Shown in pieces: positions 52,912-60,706 of a stretch of 64,000 nucleotides of DNA (positions are counted from its first letter, which is position 1; the number at the start of each line of letters is the position of its first letter). The notes below the pieces were generated by a model that did not search any database, had not been told where the DNA came from, and saw only the letters and a program-made list of their open reading frames with translations. The stretch comes from Opitutaceae bacterium TAV5 (GTDB taxonomy: Bacteria; Verrucomicrobiota; Verrucomicrobiia; Opitutales; Opitutaceae), in contig CP007053.1 of assembly GCA_000242935.3 (NCBI GenBank), positions 1 to 64,000 of the forward strand, given 5' to 3'. The position numbers and the translations under genes are program-made.

Positions 52912-53100
52912 ATGGATTCTGTCGTAATCGTCCTGAATGGTACATCGAGCGCCGGCAAGACCAGTATCGCGAAAGCGATCCAGCGTCTTTCAATAACGAG
53001 GGGCCTTGAGAAGACGCCGGACCCGCCCCATTTGGCGTTATGTAAAAATCGTGAGCCGCACATTGGATTCTTGACGAGTTCAGCTTCTTCCGCATGTTGA
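52912..53100 (+). pseudogene. truncated phosphotransferase-like P-loop gene
   Basis: The frame starts MDSVVIVLNGTSSAGKTSIA, containing a Walker A loop (GTSSAGKT) typical of chloramphenicol phosphotransferase-like kinases of about 180 residues. It runs into an attC-like sequence after 30 residues and ends at 62, so the catalytic remainder is missing. It is probably a truncated cassette. The tail after residue 30 is coded by attC sequence, not by the original gene. Confidence 0.55.
52991..53043 (+). repeat. attC: putative attC site 12b inside the truncated gene
   Basis: CAATAAC (52991-52997) and GTTATGT (53037-53043), with ATAACG and CGTTAT as exact complements, bound 53 nt. It fits an attC that cuts the kinase frame and provides the left boundary of the sugE cassette. 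Confidence 0.45.
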
Positions 53101-53113
53101 TGTTTTTCCGGAC

Positions 53114-53171
53114 GTGAAGACGACTTCACCTCTCCCAACAGAATTCAGGGACGACCCTGGTAAGCTACCAG
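53114..53171 (+). promoter_or_regulatory. guanidine-II (mini-ykkC) riboswitch candidate
   Basis: Two hairpins with identical ACGA loops precede sugE: GTGAAG-ACGA-CTTCAC (53114-53129) and CAGGG-ACGA-CCCTG (53146-53159), separated by 16 nt. Two stems with ACGR loops upstream of SMR transporters define the guanidine-II class. A third hairpin CTGGTA-AGC-TACCAG (53157-53171) shares bases with the 3' side of the second stem and ends 7 nt before the ATG, so it could be the alternative off-state that masks the translation start. Confidence 0.8.
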
Positions 53172-53178
53172 TCTCATC

Positions 53179-53490
53179 ATGCCTTGGATTCTTCTTCTTC
53201 TTGCAGGTTTCTTCGAAATCGTTTGGGCGGTCGGCCTCAAGTTTACCGACGGGTTCACCCGTTTATGGCCAACTGCCGGCACTATAGCCGCGCTCATTAT
53301 CAGTATCGTTCTCCTCGGTTCTGCGGCGAAATCTCTCCCGATCGGCACCGCCTATGCCGTCTGGACTGGCATCGGGGCCGTCGGCTCCGTGCTCTGTGGC
53401 ATTGTATTTCTTGGCGATCCGGCCACGGCCATGCGCCTGGTATGTGCAGGTCTTATTCTTTCCGGAGTCATCGGCCTCAAGCTCGCCTGA
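53179..53490 (+). CDS. sugE: guanidinium exporter of the SMR family (Gdx/SugE)
   Basis: The 103-residue protein has four transmembrane helices and the SMR proton-coupling Glu at position 13 ([21 protein letters not shown] start). [12 protein letters not shown] and [18 protein letters not shown] are typical of the SugE/Gdx branch, which exports guanidinium, and not of EmrE-type multidrug pumps. It lies in the last cassette, downstream of a guanidine-II riboswitch. Its stop overlaps the R'' box of attC 13. It probably protects against guanidinium. Confidence 0.9.
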   Translation: MPWILLLLAGFFEIVWAVGLKFTDGFTRLWPTAGTIAALIISIVLLGSAAKSLPIGTAYAVWTGIGAVGSVLCGIVFLGDPATAMRLVCAGLILSGVIGLKLA

Positions 53491-53544
53491 CAAGACGCCA
53501 GAGCCAATAGCTCCTGGCCGTCACGTATCCCCCTCTGCTCAGGC
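53485..53544 (+). repeat. attC: attC site 13 (array end)
   Basis: R'' GCCTGAC (53485-53491) followed by AAGACGCC is clear. The nearest R'-like box is CTCAGGC (53538-53544), one base from GTCAGGC. No cassette follows. Confidence 0.55.
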
Positions 53545-53660
53545 CTGGCGCCAGACGCTGCCGTACGCAACGACCTGGCGGCCTCGCCATTTGCTTTTGG
53601 ACTTATCCCGCGAGAACCGGAACGTGCGGACCACGACTCCGTCAAAACCGGTGATCTCTC

Positions 53661-55250
53661 CTACGCCGGCCGGCTCCACTGGTAGAGCCAGGTTTCGCTG
53701 AGCGGCAGGCCGTCGGCATGCAGGTAAAGGCGCAGGTTGACCGGTTCGCCGACGTTTTCGACGGACTTCAGGTCAAACATGGCGCGGTAGCCGTTGATCG
53801 ACGCGAGCGGACGCGCCGAGGTGATCTCGATTTCGCCATGCGAGGTGGTGATGGCCGGCTCGACCCTGACATCCTTGCCCAGCATGGGCAGCGAGCCTCC
53901 CGCAAAATCGATCACGAACCGCCACGATTCGTAGGTGCGCTTGCGACCGACAACGCCGCCGATGCCTGTCCGCGTCTGCACCACGGTCGCCAGAGGGCTG
54001 CTCACCGGCATGACCGTACCCCAGTGGAGGCGGTAACCGAACAACAGCTCCTCGCCGGCCTTCGGCGGGGTGGCGGGATTCCAGAAGGCGACGATGTTGT
54101 CGAAGGTTTCGTCTTCCGTGGGAATCTCGACGAGCTGGACGGAGCCCTTGCCCCAGTCGCCCCGCGGCTCGACCCAGAGACTGGGGCGGCGGTCGTAAAA
54201 AACACCGTCGTCCTGGTAGTGGTCGAAATTGCGATCGCGCTGGAGCAGGCCGAAACCGCGCGGGTTCTCGTCCGCATAAGCGTTGAACCGCAGCGTCGCG
54301 GGATTGGTCAACGGACGCCAGATCCACTCGCCCGCGCCGGTCCACAAGGCGAGCCCGTCGGAATCGTGAATCTGCGGGCGCCAGTCGTTGGCCATGCGAC
54401 GGTCGTTGGAGCCGCACTGGTACATGCTGGTGAGGGGAGCGATGCCGGTGCGCTCGATCTCCGTGCGCGGATAGAGCGCGGCGTCGAGGTCCATGACGAG
54501 CGTGCCGCCGGGTGTGATGTCGAAACGATACGCCCCGGTCACACTCGGCGAATCGAGCAGGGCATAAACCGTCACCTTGCCCGAATCGCCGGCGGGAGGC
54601 TCGAACCAGAAGGACGTGAAGCGGGGAAACTCCTCCGGACGGTCCATGCCGCAATCGATGGCGAGGCCGCGGGCTGAAAGTCCGTATTGCATCTCCGCCC
54701 CCACCGCCCGGAAATAACTCGCGCCGAGGAAAGCGGCGACGTCGCGTTGCCAGTCGGTATGAAAATTGAGGCGGAAGCCGGCAAAACCGAGGTCCGGCGG
54801 CAAGGCGGCTCCGTCGAGTCCGCTCTTGCCGTAGTCGAACATCGCCGGGTCGTAGGCAATTTCCTGAGCCACCCCGTCACGCAGATCGTAGAGATGCACG
54901 GCATGGTGCGTGAACAGGCCGAGGTGGAAAAACTTCAGGCGAAACTTCGCATCGGTGCCACTCCAGAGCGCATGGTCGTCGCGATAACCGATGGACTGGT
55001 ACTGGTCCCAGTCGAGGGCCTTCACGCTGTCCGGAAGCCGCTCCTCCGGAGGACGCCAGGCAGCGCCGGCGAGGGTGCGGGCATGGCCCTTGAGCCAGGC
55101 GTAACTGAAGGGCTGTGCCTTCCCGATGTGCCGGGTCCCGGAGTCGGCGGACGGAGCCGGCGGCGCACCGGCCGCCGCGGCGGAAAGCTTGAGAAAGGGA
55201 AGGCCGGCAAGACCCAGGCCGGATGTTTTCAGAAATTCGCGACGTTTCAT
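53661..55250 (-). CDS. opgD: periplasmic glucan biosynthesis protein OpgD/OpgG
   Basis: The 529-residue protein helps to make osmoregulated periplasmic glucans. It has a Tat-type signal (MKRREFLKTSGLGLAGLPFL), which fits OpgD more than OpgG (Sec). Family segments include YDPAMFDYGKSGLD, GFAGFRLNFH, FLGASYFRAVG, YGLSARGLAID, FPRFTSFWFE, FNAYADENPRGFGLLQRDRNFDHYQDDG and LWVEPRGDWGKGSVQLVEIPT. The last region is the conserved C-terminal sheet. No OpgH glucosyltransferase is in the window. The gene stands right beside the cassette array, converging on it. Confidence 0.88.
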   Translation of the reverse strand: MKRREFLKTSGLGLAGLPFLKLSAAAAGAPPAPSADSGTRHIGKAQPFSYAWLKGHARTLAGAAWRPPEERLPDSVKALDWDQYQSIGYRDDHALWSGTDAKFRLKFFHLGLFTHHAVHLYDLRDGVAQEIAYDPAMFDYGKSGLDGAALPPDLGFAGFRLNFHTDWQRDVAAFLGASYFRAVGAEMQYGLSARGLAIDCGMDRPEEFPRFTSFWFEPPAGDSGKVTVYALLDSPSVTGAYRFDITPGGTLVMDLDAALYPRTEIERTGIAPLTSMYQCGSNDRRMANDWRPQIHDSDGLALWTGAGEWIWRPLTNPATLRFNAYADENPRGFGLLQRDRNFDHYQDDGVFYDRRPSLWVEPRGDWGKGSVQLVEIPTEDETFDNIVAFWNPATPPKAGEELLFGYRLHWGTVMPVSSPLATVVQTRTGIGGVVGRKRTYESWRFVIDFAGGSLPMLGKDVRVEPAITTSHGEIEITSARPLASINGYRAMFDLKSVENVGEPVNLRLYLHADGLPLSETWLYQWSRPA

Positions 55251-55412
55251 CGGGGCACTGTGTCAGCCGAAATGACGATTGGTTCACGCCTAAATTGCGG
55301 CAGCGCGTATTTCAGAGGGGTCGCTCGCCCCGGCCCCCACCCTGCCTGACGTGCCGGCGCATTCACCTCATATATATCTCGCTCTGCAGCCTGATGGCAA
55401 AAACAGGGACAG

Positions 55413-55598
55413 ATGCGGGAAATCCGCCCCGGCCAGGATTCTTTCCGGACAAACCGTGAACTTTCCGCTGTCAGGCTCGTCTGGGCCGATTTTGCTGGCG
55501 CAGGGCTCGACGGCATCGGAGCCGGCGAGCTTCGCTGCCAGCTCTTCAAGGGCGATACGCCCCTCAGCGAGAGGTGGTTCTACTCGTGGACGCCCTGA
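55413..55598 (+). pseudogene. degraded C-terminal fragment of an OpgG/OpgD-like gene
   Basis: The 61-residue frame ends LRCQLFKGDTPLSERWFYSW, which mirrors the end of opgD next to it (LRLYLHADGLPLSETWLYQW). The recognisable part is about 55500-55598. The remaining domains of a 500-residue gene are absent. It is a remnant on the opposite strand, filling the 353-nt space between opgD and the rhodanese gene; the rest of that space holds no gene. Confidence 0.5.
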
Positions 55599-55603
55599 CC
55601 CGG

Positions 55604-55951
55604 TCAGCGCTTCTCCGCCACCCAGGCCTTGTAACCGCCGGCGAGCGAGACCACATCGCGGTAGCCCATCCGCTGGAGATTGTCGGCCGCCAGAGCCGAA
55701 CGGTTGCCCGAAGCACAGTAGAGCACCACCGGAGTTGCCGGGTCCGGCACGATGTCCTCGATGTTGCCCTCCAGCACGCCGCGTGACACATGGCGCGCCC
55801 CCGGGAGGTGCCCCTTGGCAAACTCGTCGGTCTCGCGGACGTCGAGCAGCACCGGCGGCGGCGATCCGGCAAGGAGCGCGGCAAGGTCGGCAGTGCCGAT
55901 TTCACGAATGCGGGTTCTGGTGTCGTCGATGAGTTGCCGGAAGCGGGACAT
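55604..55951 (-). CDS. single-domain rhodanese
   Basis: The 115-residue protein is one rhodanese domain with LLDVRETDEFAKGHLPGARH and the active-site loop CASGNRS; the cysteine carries sulfane sulfur. Family members transfer sulfur from thiosulfate or persulfides to acceptors. It is the last gene of the sulfate transport cluster on this strand, which fits a role in sulfur handling. Confidence 0.85.
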   Translation of the reverse strand: MSRFRQLIDDTRTRIREIGTADLAALLAGSPPPVLLDVRETDEFAKGHLPGARHVSRGVLEGNIEDIVPDPATPVVLYCASGNRSALAADNLQRMGYRDVVSLAGGYKAWVAEKR

Positions 55952-56026
55952 GGAGGAAAGGCGGAAGGTATGGCGGAAAAGTTCGATGCCGGGAGCGCAG
56001 CGGGAGGGGGGGGAGACAAGCCGGGT

Positions 56027-57427
56027 TCATGCCCCGGAAGCGACCAGTCGATGGGCGAGGATCACGGCCTGCTGGCGGATTTCCGGGACGGCGGTCGATT
56101 CCCAAAGCACGCCCTTGAGCGGTGCGCCGATGGTGAAGAGCCAGCCGGTGGGTCCGTTGCGGTAACGCAACACCTCGCCGTCCGGCAGCGCATTCAGGCC
56201 GAGCGCGAGCGGATCATGATCGATGAGGCCGCGGGCGAGCAGGTTGATGAGCAGCGGGTGCTGGTACTTGGAATAATCCGTGCGCGGACCGGTGCAGTTG
56301 ATGACTTTCGCCACCCTGAGGCCGACAATCACGCCGGTGTCGCGGCGGCGGAATTCCACGTTGGCGCCGTTTTCGGTCTCTTCGAGAAGCACGATGCGAC
56401 CGGCCCAGAACCGCACGCGACCGATGGCGGCGAGCCGGTCGATTTCCTGGGCGGCCTCCGGCGCGATCCGGTGGCGTTGCACTTCCCAGAACGGACGCAC
56501 ATGGCGCAGGAAACGGCCGCGCTCCTCCCAGCTCCAGGAGCGCCAGAGCGCCTGCGTGTGCGGACGCAGCGCGTCGATGACCGCGCGCCAGTCGTCGCCG
56601 GCCGCCGTGGCCCGCGCGATTTCCTCGCGCATGCGGCGAACGGCGGCGCGGACGGTCGGGATCTCCGCGATATCGAGTTTGAGATTCACCGGCTTGTACG
56701 GGCGATGCGCCCGGGGCCGGAGCCCGCGGCGCGAAAGCGCGTGAACCACGCCGCGATGGCCGAGATCGGCGAGTTGCAGGATGATGTCGTTGGCCGTGAG
56801 GCCGGCGCCGACGAGCAGCACGTTGTCATCGCGATCGATGCCTTCAAGCACACCCTCGGTCCAGGGAATATGGACGTAGCGACGGCCGTGGAGAAAACGC
56901 TGGGAACGGCGCACCGGGTACTCGCCGGGAAGGTTGCCGATGGCAAGGACCACGCGGTCGGCCTCGAAGGAACGGTCGTCTTCGAGATACACACGGACGC
57001 CGCCCTGCGGGAGCTCCTCGATGTCGATGGCCTCGCCGGCGACGGTTTTCACGGTGAGGTGCTCCTTGAAGCGTTGCCGGGCTTCGGCGAAAACCCAGCC
57101 GATGTAATCGCCGTAGAGGCGGCGGGGCAGATAGTCGTCGGGGCCGATCTGCTCGGGGTAACCGACGCGACCGGCACGTTCCCGGGCCCAGTTCAGGAAA
57201 TGGTCGGGCTCGTCGGGGAAGGCGCTCATGCGCGCGGCTTTCACGTTGAGGATGTGGCAACAGTAATCCGACCCGAAAGCCACGCCGCGGCCGATCGGAG
57301 GATGTCGCTCGATCAGCGTGATGCGCGTGCCCTGCGGGGCGTGGCGCATGATCTGGACGGCGACGAGCGTGCCGGAAAGGCCGCCGCCGATGATGACGAT
57401 GCGTGGTGGTGTGGTCGTGGTGCTCAT
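56027..57427 (-). CDS. FAD/NAD(P)-binding protein, COG4529-like
   Basis: The 466-residue protein has an N-terminal dinucleotide motif (RIVIIGGGLSGTLVAVQI) and a second GxGxxG-like motif (VLLVGAGLTANDIILQLADL). It also has IGRGVAFGSDYCCHILNVKA and CTGPRTDYSKYQHPLL. These features are seen in COG4529 oxidoreductases of unknown substrate. It lies between the permease gene and the rhodanese gene on the same strand, so a link to sulfur metabolism is likely but not shown. The start at 57427 is used (MSTTTTPPRI). Confidence 0.75.
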   Translation of the reverse strand: MSTTTTPPRIVIIGGGLSGTLVAVQIMRHAPQGTRITLIERHPPIGRGVAFGSDYCCHILNVKAARMSAFPDEPDHFLNWARERAGRVGYPEQIGPDDYLPRRLYGDYIGWVFAEARQRFKEHLTVKTVAGEAIDIEELPQGGVRVYLEDDRSFEADRVVLAIGNLPGEYPVRRSQRFLHGRRYVHIPWTEGVLEGIDRDDNVLLVGAGLTANDIILQLADLGHRGVVHALSRRGLRPRAHRPYKPVNLKLDIAEIPTVRAAVRRMREEIARATAAGDDWRAVIDALRPHTQALWRSWSWEERGRFLRHVRPFWEVQRHRIAPEAAQEIDRLAAIGRVRFWAGRIVLLEETENGANVEFRRRDTGVIVGLRVAKVINCTGPRTDYSKYQHPLLINLLARGLIDHDPLALGLNALPDGEVLRYRNGPTGWLFTIGAPLKGVLWESTAVPEIRQQAVILAHRLVASGA

Positions 57428-57513
57428 CGGGGAAAGAGAGGGACGTTGGTAAAAATCTGGGCCGGGAATCCGGAAAACGCAAAGCGGCAACCGCATGACC
57501 GGGCGCCGATTTT

Positions 57514-58386
57514 TCAGCCTGAGGGTGATCCGGAAGCTCCGTCAGCCAGGCGGCGGGCTTCGCGACGCTCGACCCACGTCTTGATGATCAGGGTCACGAG
57601 CGCCAGCGAGGTGAGGATGGAAGCGACCGCGAAAGCGCCGGTCTGCACGCGGTCGTCGAAGAGGAGCTGGATTTGCAGCGTCATGGTGTTGGTCTCGCCG
57701 CGGACGGCGCCGGAGACCACGGCGACGGAGCCGAATTCTCCCAGGCAGCGGGCAAACGCCAGCGACACGCCGTAGATGAGCGCCCACTTGATGTTGGGCA
57801 GCGTGACCTTGCGAAAGGTCTGCCAGCCGCTGGCCCCGAGCGTGATCGCGGCCTGTTCCTCGCTCGTGCCCTGGCTCTGCATGAGCGGGAGCACTTCGCG
57901 AAAAACAAAGGGCATCGTGACGATGGTCGTGACGATGACGATGGCCGGGACGGAAAACACGAGGCGGATATCGTGATCCATGAGCCACTCGCCGAAAAGC
58001 CCCTGCATGCCGAAAACGAACAGGTAGGCGACGCCGATCACGATAGGTGAGATCGAAAGCGGCAGCTCGATGAGGCTGATGAGGAGCCGGCGCCCGGGAA
58101 ACTCGAACTTCGAAACCGCCCACGCCGCGGTGATGCCGAACGCCGTGTTGACCGGCACCGCCACCAGCGCGGCGAGCAGCGTCAGCCCGATGGCGTGGAC
58201 GGTGGCGGCATCGGTGATGTAGCCGATGTAGGCATCCCACCCGTCGCGTAGCGCATACCAGAATACGGCGAAAAGCGGCAGCAGGATCAACAGCGTGGCC
58301 GCGCCGGCGCCGGCCAGCACGAGCGCGATGCGACCGGGGTGATTCCAGATCGGGACGCGCGTGGTGTTATGGGTGGAGGCCGACAT
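57514..58386 (-). CDS. cysW: sulfate ABC transporter permease CysW (first copy)
   Basis: The 290-residue integral membrane protein has six helices and the permease motif GASGWQTFRKVTLPNIKWAL (EAA loop). RGETNTMTLQIQLLFDDRVQTGAFA is typical of CysW. It forms the channel with CysT, energised by CysA. It follows the CysT gene by 90 nt. A second CysW is at 61811. Confidence 0.88.
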   Translation of the reverse strand: MSASTHNTTRVPIWNHPGRIALVLAGAGAATLLILLPLFAVFWYALRDGWDAYIGYITDAATVHAIGLTLLAALVAVPVNTAFGITAAWAVSKFEFPGRRLLISLIELPLSISPIVIGVAYLFVFGMQGLFGEWLMDHDIRLVFSVPAIVIVTTIVTMPFVFREVLPLMQSQGTSEEQAAITLGASGWQTFRKVTLPNIKWALIYGVSLAFARCLGEFGSVAVVSGAVRGETNTMTLQIQLLFDDRVQTGAFAVASILTSLALVTLIIKTWVERREARRLADGASGSPSG

Positions 58387-58476
58387 TTTTTTTGAAAAGC
58401 TGAAAAGGCTGAAAACTGAAAAGCTGAAACGGAGAGAGCTGTGTGTGATGGTGCGGAAGGGAGCGTTACCCGGCGT

Positions 58477-59367
58477 TCATCCGTGCAGCCTCCGGTAGAG
58501 CCGGCTCTGGATGATGTTCATCACCACGAGCACGGCCAGGGCGGACCCGAGGACGACCGTGGCGAGGGCGGCGGCGGCCTCGTAGTCGTGCTCGGCCACG
58601 CGGGTGTAGATGAGGAGCGAGGTGATCTCGGTGCGGAACGGGAGATTGCCCGCGATGAAAACCACGGCTCCGAACTCGCCGAGGCTGCGCACGAGCGCGA
58701 GCGTGGTGCCGGCCAGGGTGGCCGGGAGGATGGCCGGCAGGATCACACGCCGGAATGTGGTGACGGGACCGGCGCCAAGAACCGTGGCGGCCTCCTCGAG
58801 TTGCGGATCGAGATCGGCGAGGACAGGTTGCACCGTGCGCGTGACAAAGGGGAAACTGGTGAACGCCATCGCCGCCACCATGCCGGGAAGCGCGTAGGCG
58901 AGCTTGATGCCGAAGGGGGAAAACAGTTGCCCGATGAGGCCGTTGGGCGCGAGCAAGGTGGCGAGGCTGAGACCGGCCACCGCCGTGGGGAGCGCGAACG
59001 GAAGATCGACGGCGGCATCGAGAAAACGGCGGCCGGGAAAGTCGTAGCGGACGAGTATCCACGCCACGAGGACGCCGAGGACGACGTTGATGAGTGTGGC
59101 CAGGAAGGCCGAAGTGAGCGTGATGCGATAGGTGGCGAGCGCGCGGGAATCCGTGACGTGCATCCAGTAGTCGGACCACGAAAGTTCGGTGGACTTCAGG
59201 ACGAGCGCGCCGAGCGGGAGCAGCGTGGCGAGGCCGAGGAACAGAAGCGTGCTGCCGAGCGTGAGCCCGAAACCGGGAAGGAGACGCCGCGGCGTGGTGG
59301 GCGGACGTGCCGTGGCCGGATCGTCGGAAGCGGGAGCGGCGGGAGGTGTGGTAGCGGGTGCGCCCAT
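58477..59367 (-). CDS. cysT: sulfate ABC transporter permease CysT (first copy)
   Basis: The 296-residue membrane protein has six helices, a 30-residue Ala/Pro-rich N-terminus and the EAA loop [61 protein letters not shown] and DYEAAAALA match CysT/CysU. It comes after sbp in the cluster (52 nt upstream of the Sbp stop) and before cysW. The start at 59367 is used. Confidence 0.88.
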   Translation of the reverse strand: MGAPATTPPAAPASDDPATARPPTTPRRLLPGFGLTLGSTLLFLGLATLLPLGALVLKSTELSWSDYWMHVTDSRALATYRITLTSAFLATLINVVLGVLVAWILVRYDFPGRRFLDAAVDLPFALPTAVAGLSLATLLAPNGLIGQLFSPFGIKLAYALPGMVAAMAFTSFPFVTRTVQPVLADLDPQLEEAATVLGAGPVTTFRRVILPAILPATLAGTTLALVRSLGEFGAVVFIAGNLPFRTEITSLLIYTRVAEHDYEAAAALATVVLGSALAVLVVMNIIQSRLYRRLHG

Positions 59368-59419
59368 GGTACGGGTAGCGGAATTGCAGGGGCGCACGCG
59401 GAGTGCGCCCCTGCGGGCA

Positions 59420-60445
59420 TTACTTCCCGGCGGCGATTTCCTTGAGCAGGGTGTCGACGAGGGCGCCGTTGGCGAAAAAGTCTTTCGCTGCTTTTTCCCA
59501 GCCGCCGAAGACGGGGCCGACTTCGAGCGCCTTGACGGGCTGGAGCTGCGCGACATGGCGGGCGGCGACAGCCTCGTCGCGCGGGCGGTAGAAGTTGCGG
59601 GCGATCACTTCCTGCGCTTCGGGCGTGTAGAGAAAATCGAGATAACCTTTGGCGAGCGCCGCGGTGCCGCGCTTGTTCGCCACCTTGTCCACGACGGCCA
59701 CCGGGAATTCGGAGAGGACGCTCACGCTCGGCGTCACCGCCTGGAATTTGCTGCTGTCGCCGCTGGAGAGCGAAAGCGTCTCGGATTCGAAGTTGACGAG
59801 CACGTCGCCGATTTCGCGATCGGTGAACGTGGTCGTGGCGCTGCGGCCGCCGGATTCGAACACGACCACATTGGCAAGGACGGCCTTGAGGAAGGCGCGG
59901 GCCTTGTCGTGGTCGCCGTTGTTGGCGTGCAGTCCGTAAGCGTAGTACGCGAGGACGGCGTAGCGGCCGTTGCCGCCGAGCTTGGGGTTGACCTGCACGA
60001 TGGTGACGCCGGGCCGGGCGAGGTCGTCCCAGTCCTTGATGCCCTTCGGGTTGCCGGCGCGCACGAGAATCGAGTGGACGGAGTAAAACGGCGAGGCGCT
60101 GTACGGGAATTTTTCCGTCCAGTCTTTCGCCACGAAACTCTTGTCGGCGAGGAGCTGCACATCGGTGAAGGTGTTGAAGGTCACGACGTCGGCCTGGAGT
60201 CCTTCGAGGATGGAGCGGGCCTGCTTCGAGGAGCCGGCATGCGATTGTTTCACGGTGACGTCCTGCCCGGTTTTGTTTTTCCAGTACGGGACGAACTCCT
60301 TGTTCACATCGGCGAAGAGTTCGCGCGAAATATCGTAGGAGGTGTTGAGAATCTCCTGCTGGGCGCGGGCCGTGGTGGCGGGCGCGAGGAGGGCGAGTCC
60401 GGCAAGCGCGAGCAGGCCGGCGAACAGGGTGCGTGGTGTTTTCAT
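59420..60445 (-). CDS. sbp: sulfate-binding protein Sbp/CysP
   Basis: The 341-residue protein has a signal peptide (FAGLLALAGLALLAP...ARA) and the sulfate-binding fold: LNTSYDISRELFADVN, QSHAGSSKQARSILEGLQAD, VTFNTFTDVQLL and NPKLGGNGRYAVLAYYAYG. It captures sulfate or thiosulfate and delivers it to the CysT/CysW permease. It is the only binding protein for the two permease pairs here. A tRNA-Cys lies upstream between it and cysA. Confidence 0.9.
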   Translation of the reverse strand: MKTPRTLFAGLLALAGLALLAPATTARAQQEILNTSYDISRELFADVNKEFVPYWKNKTGQDVTVKQSHAGSSKQARSILEGLQADVVTFNTFTDVQLLADKSFVAKDWTEKFPYSASPFYSVHSILVRAGNPKGIKDWDDLARPGVTIVQVNPKLGGNGRYAVLAYYAYGLHANNGDHDKARAFLKAVLANVVVFESGGRSATTTFTDREIGDVLVNFESETLSLSSGDSSKFQAVTPSVSVLSEFPVAVVDKVANKRGTAALAKGYLDFLYTPEAQEVIARNFYRPRDEAVAARHVAQLQPVKALEVGPVFGGWEKAAKDFFANGALVDTLLKEIAAGK

Positions 60446-60592
60446 GTGAATCGGTTCTGTGGCGGGCAGGTGTGTGTGCTGCCGTCCGGACGTCCGGTGA
60501 TCCGGCGGGTCCGGTTTTCTGGTGTGGTCGTGTGTCGGTTGGTGTTGGACGGGCTCGTCGCCCGGAAGTTGACTTCTGCGGGTGACGGAAAC

Positions 60593-60667
60593 TGGAGGCG
60601 GGGGCTGGAATCGAACCAGCTCGTAGGGCGTTTGCGGCGCCCGGCCTTCCCACTTGGCTACCCCGCC
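60593..60667 (-). tRNA. trnC: tRNA-Cys (GCA), CCA encoded
   Basis: The 75-nt cloverleaf reads on the - strand with acceptor GGCGGGG/CCCCGCC, D arm GCC...GGC with GG, anticodon stem GGGCG/CGCCC, T arm GCTGG/CCAGC with loop TTCGATT, and the discriminator T73 typical of Cys before CCA. The anticodon loop is CCGCAAA, giving anticodon GCA. Position 33 is C instead of the nearly universal U. The gene lies between cysA and sbp of the sulfate cluster. Confidence 0.85.
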
Positions 60668-60706
60668 GGAAGGTGGATGCCGCGGGCGGGCATCCGCGTT
60701 GCGGCT

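Larger units (their letters stand above)
46816..53544 (+). mobile_element. integron gene-cassette array without integrase (CALIN)
   Basis: About 6.7 kb of AT-rich DNA hold small genes all on the + strand, each separated from the next by a sequence that starts with R'' boxes such as GCCTAACAAGGCG and ends with R' boxes such as CGTTAGGC. Twelve or more such sites are present. Five long sites (47266, 48136, 49537, 50342, 51446) share the inner sequence ATCTCGCATGGCTCA with small changes, so they form one attC lineage. No intI gene or attI is visible in the window. It lies between a LysR gene and opgD. Confidence 0.85.
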
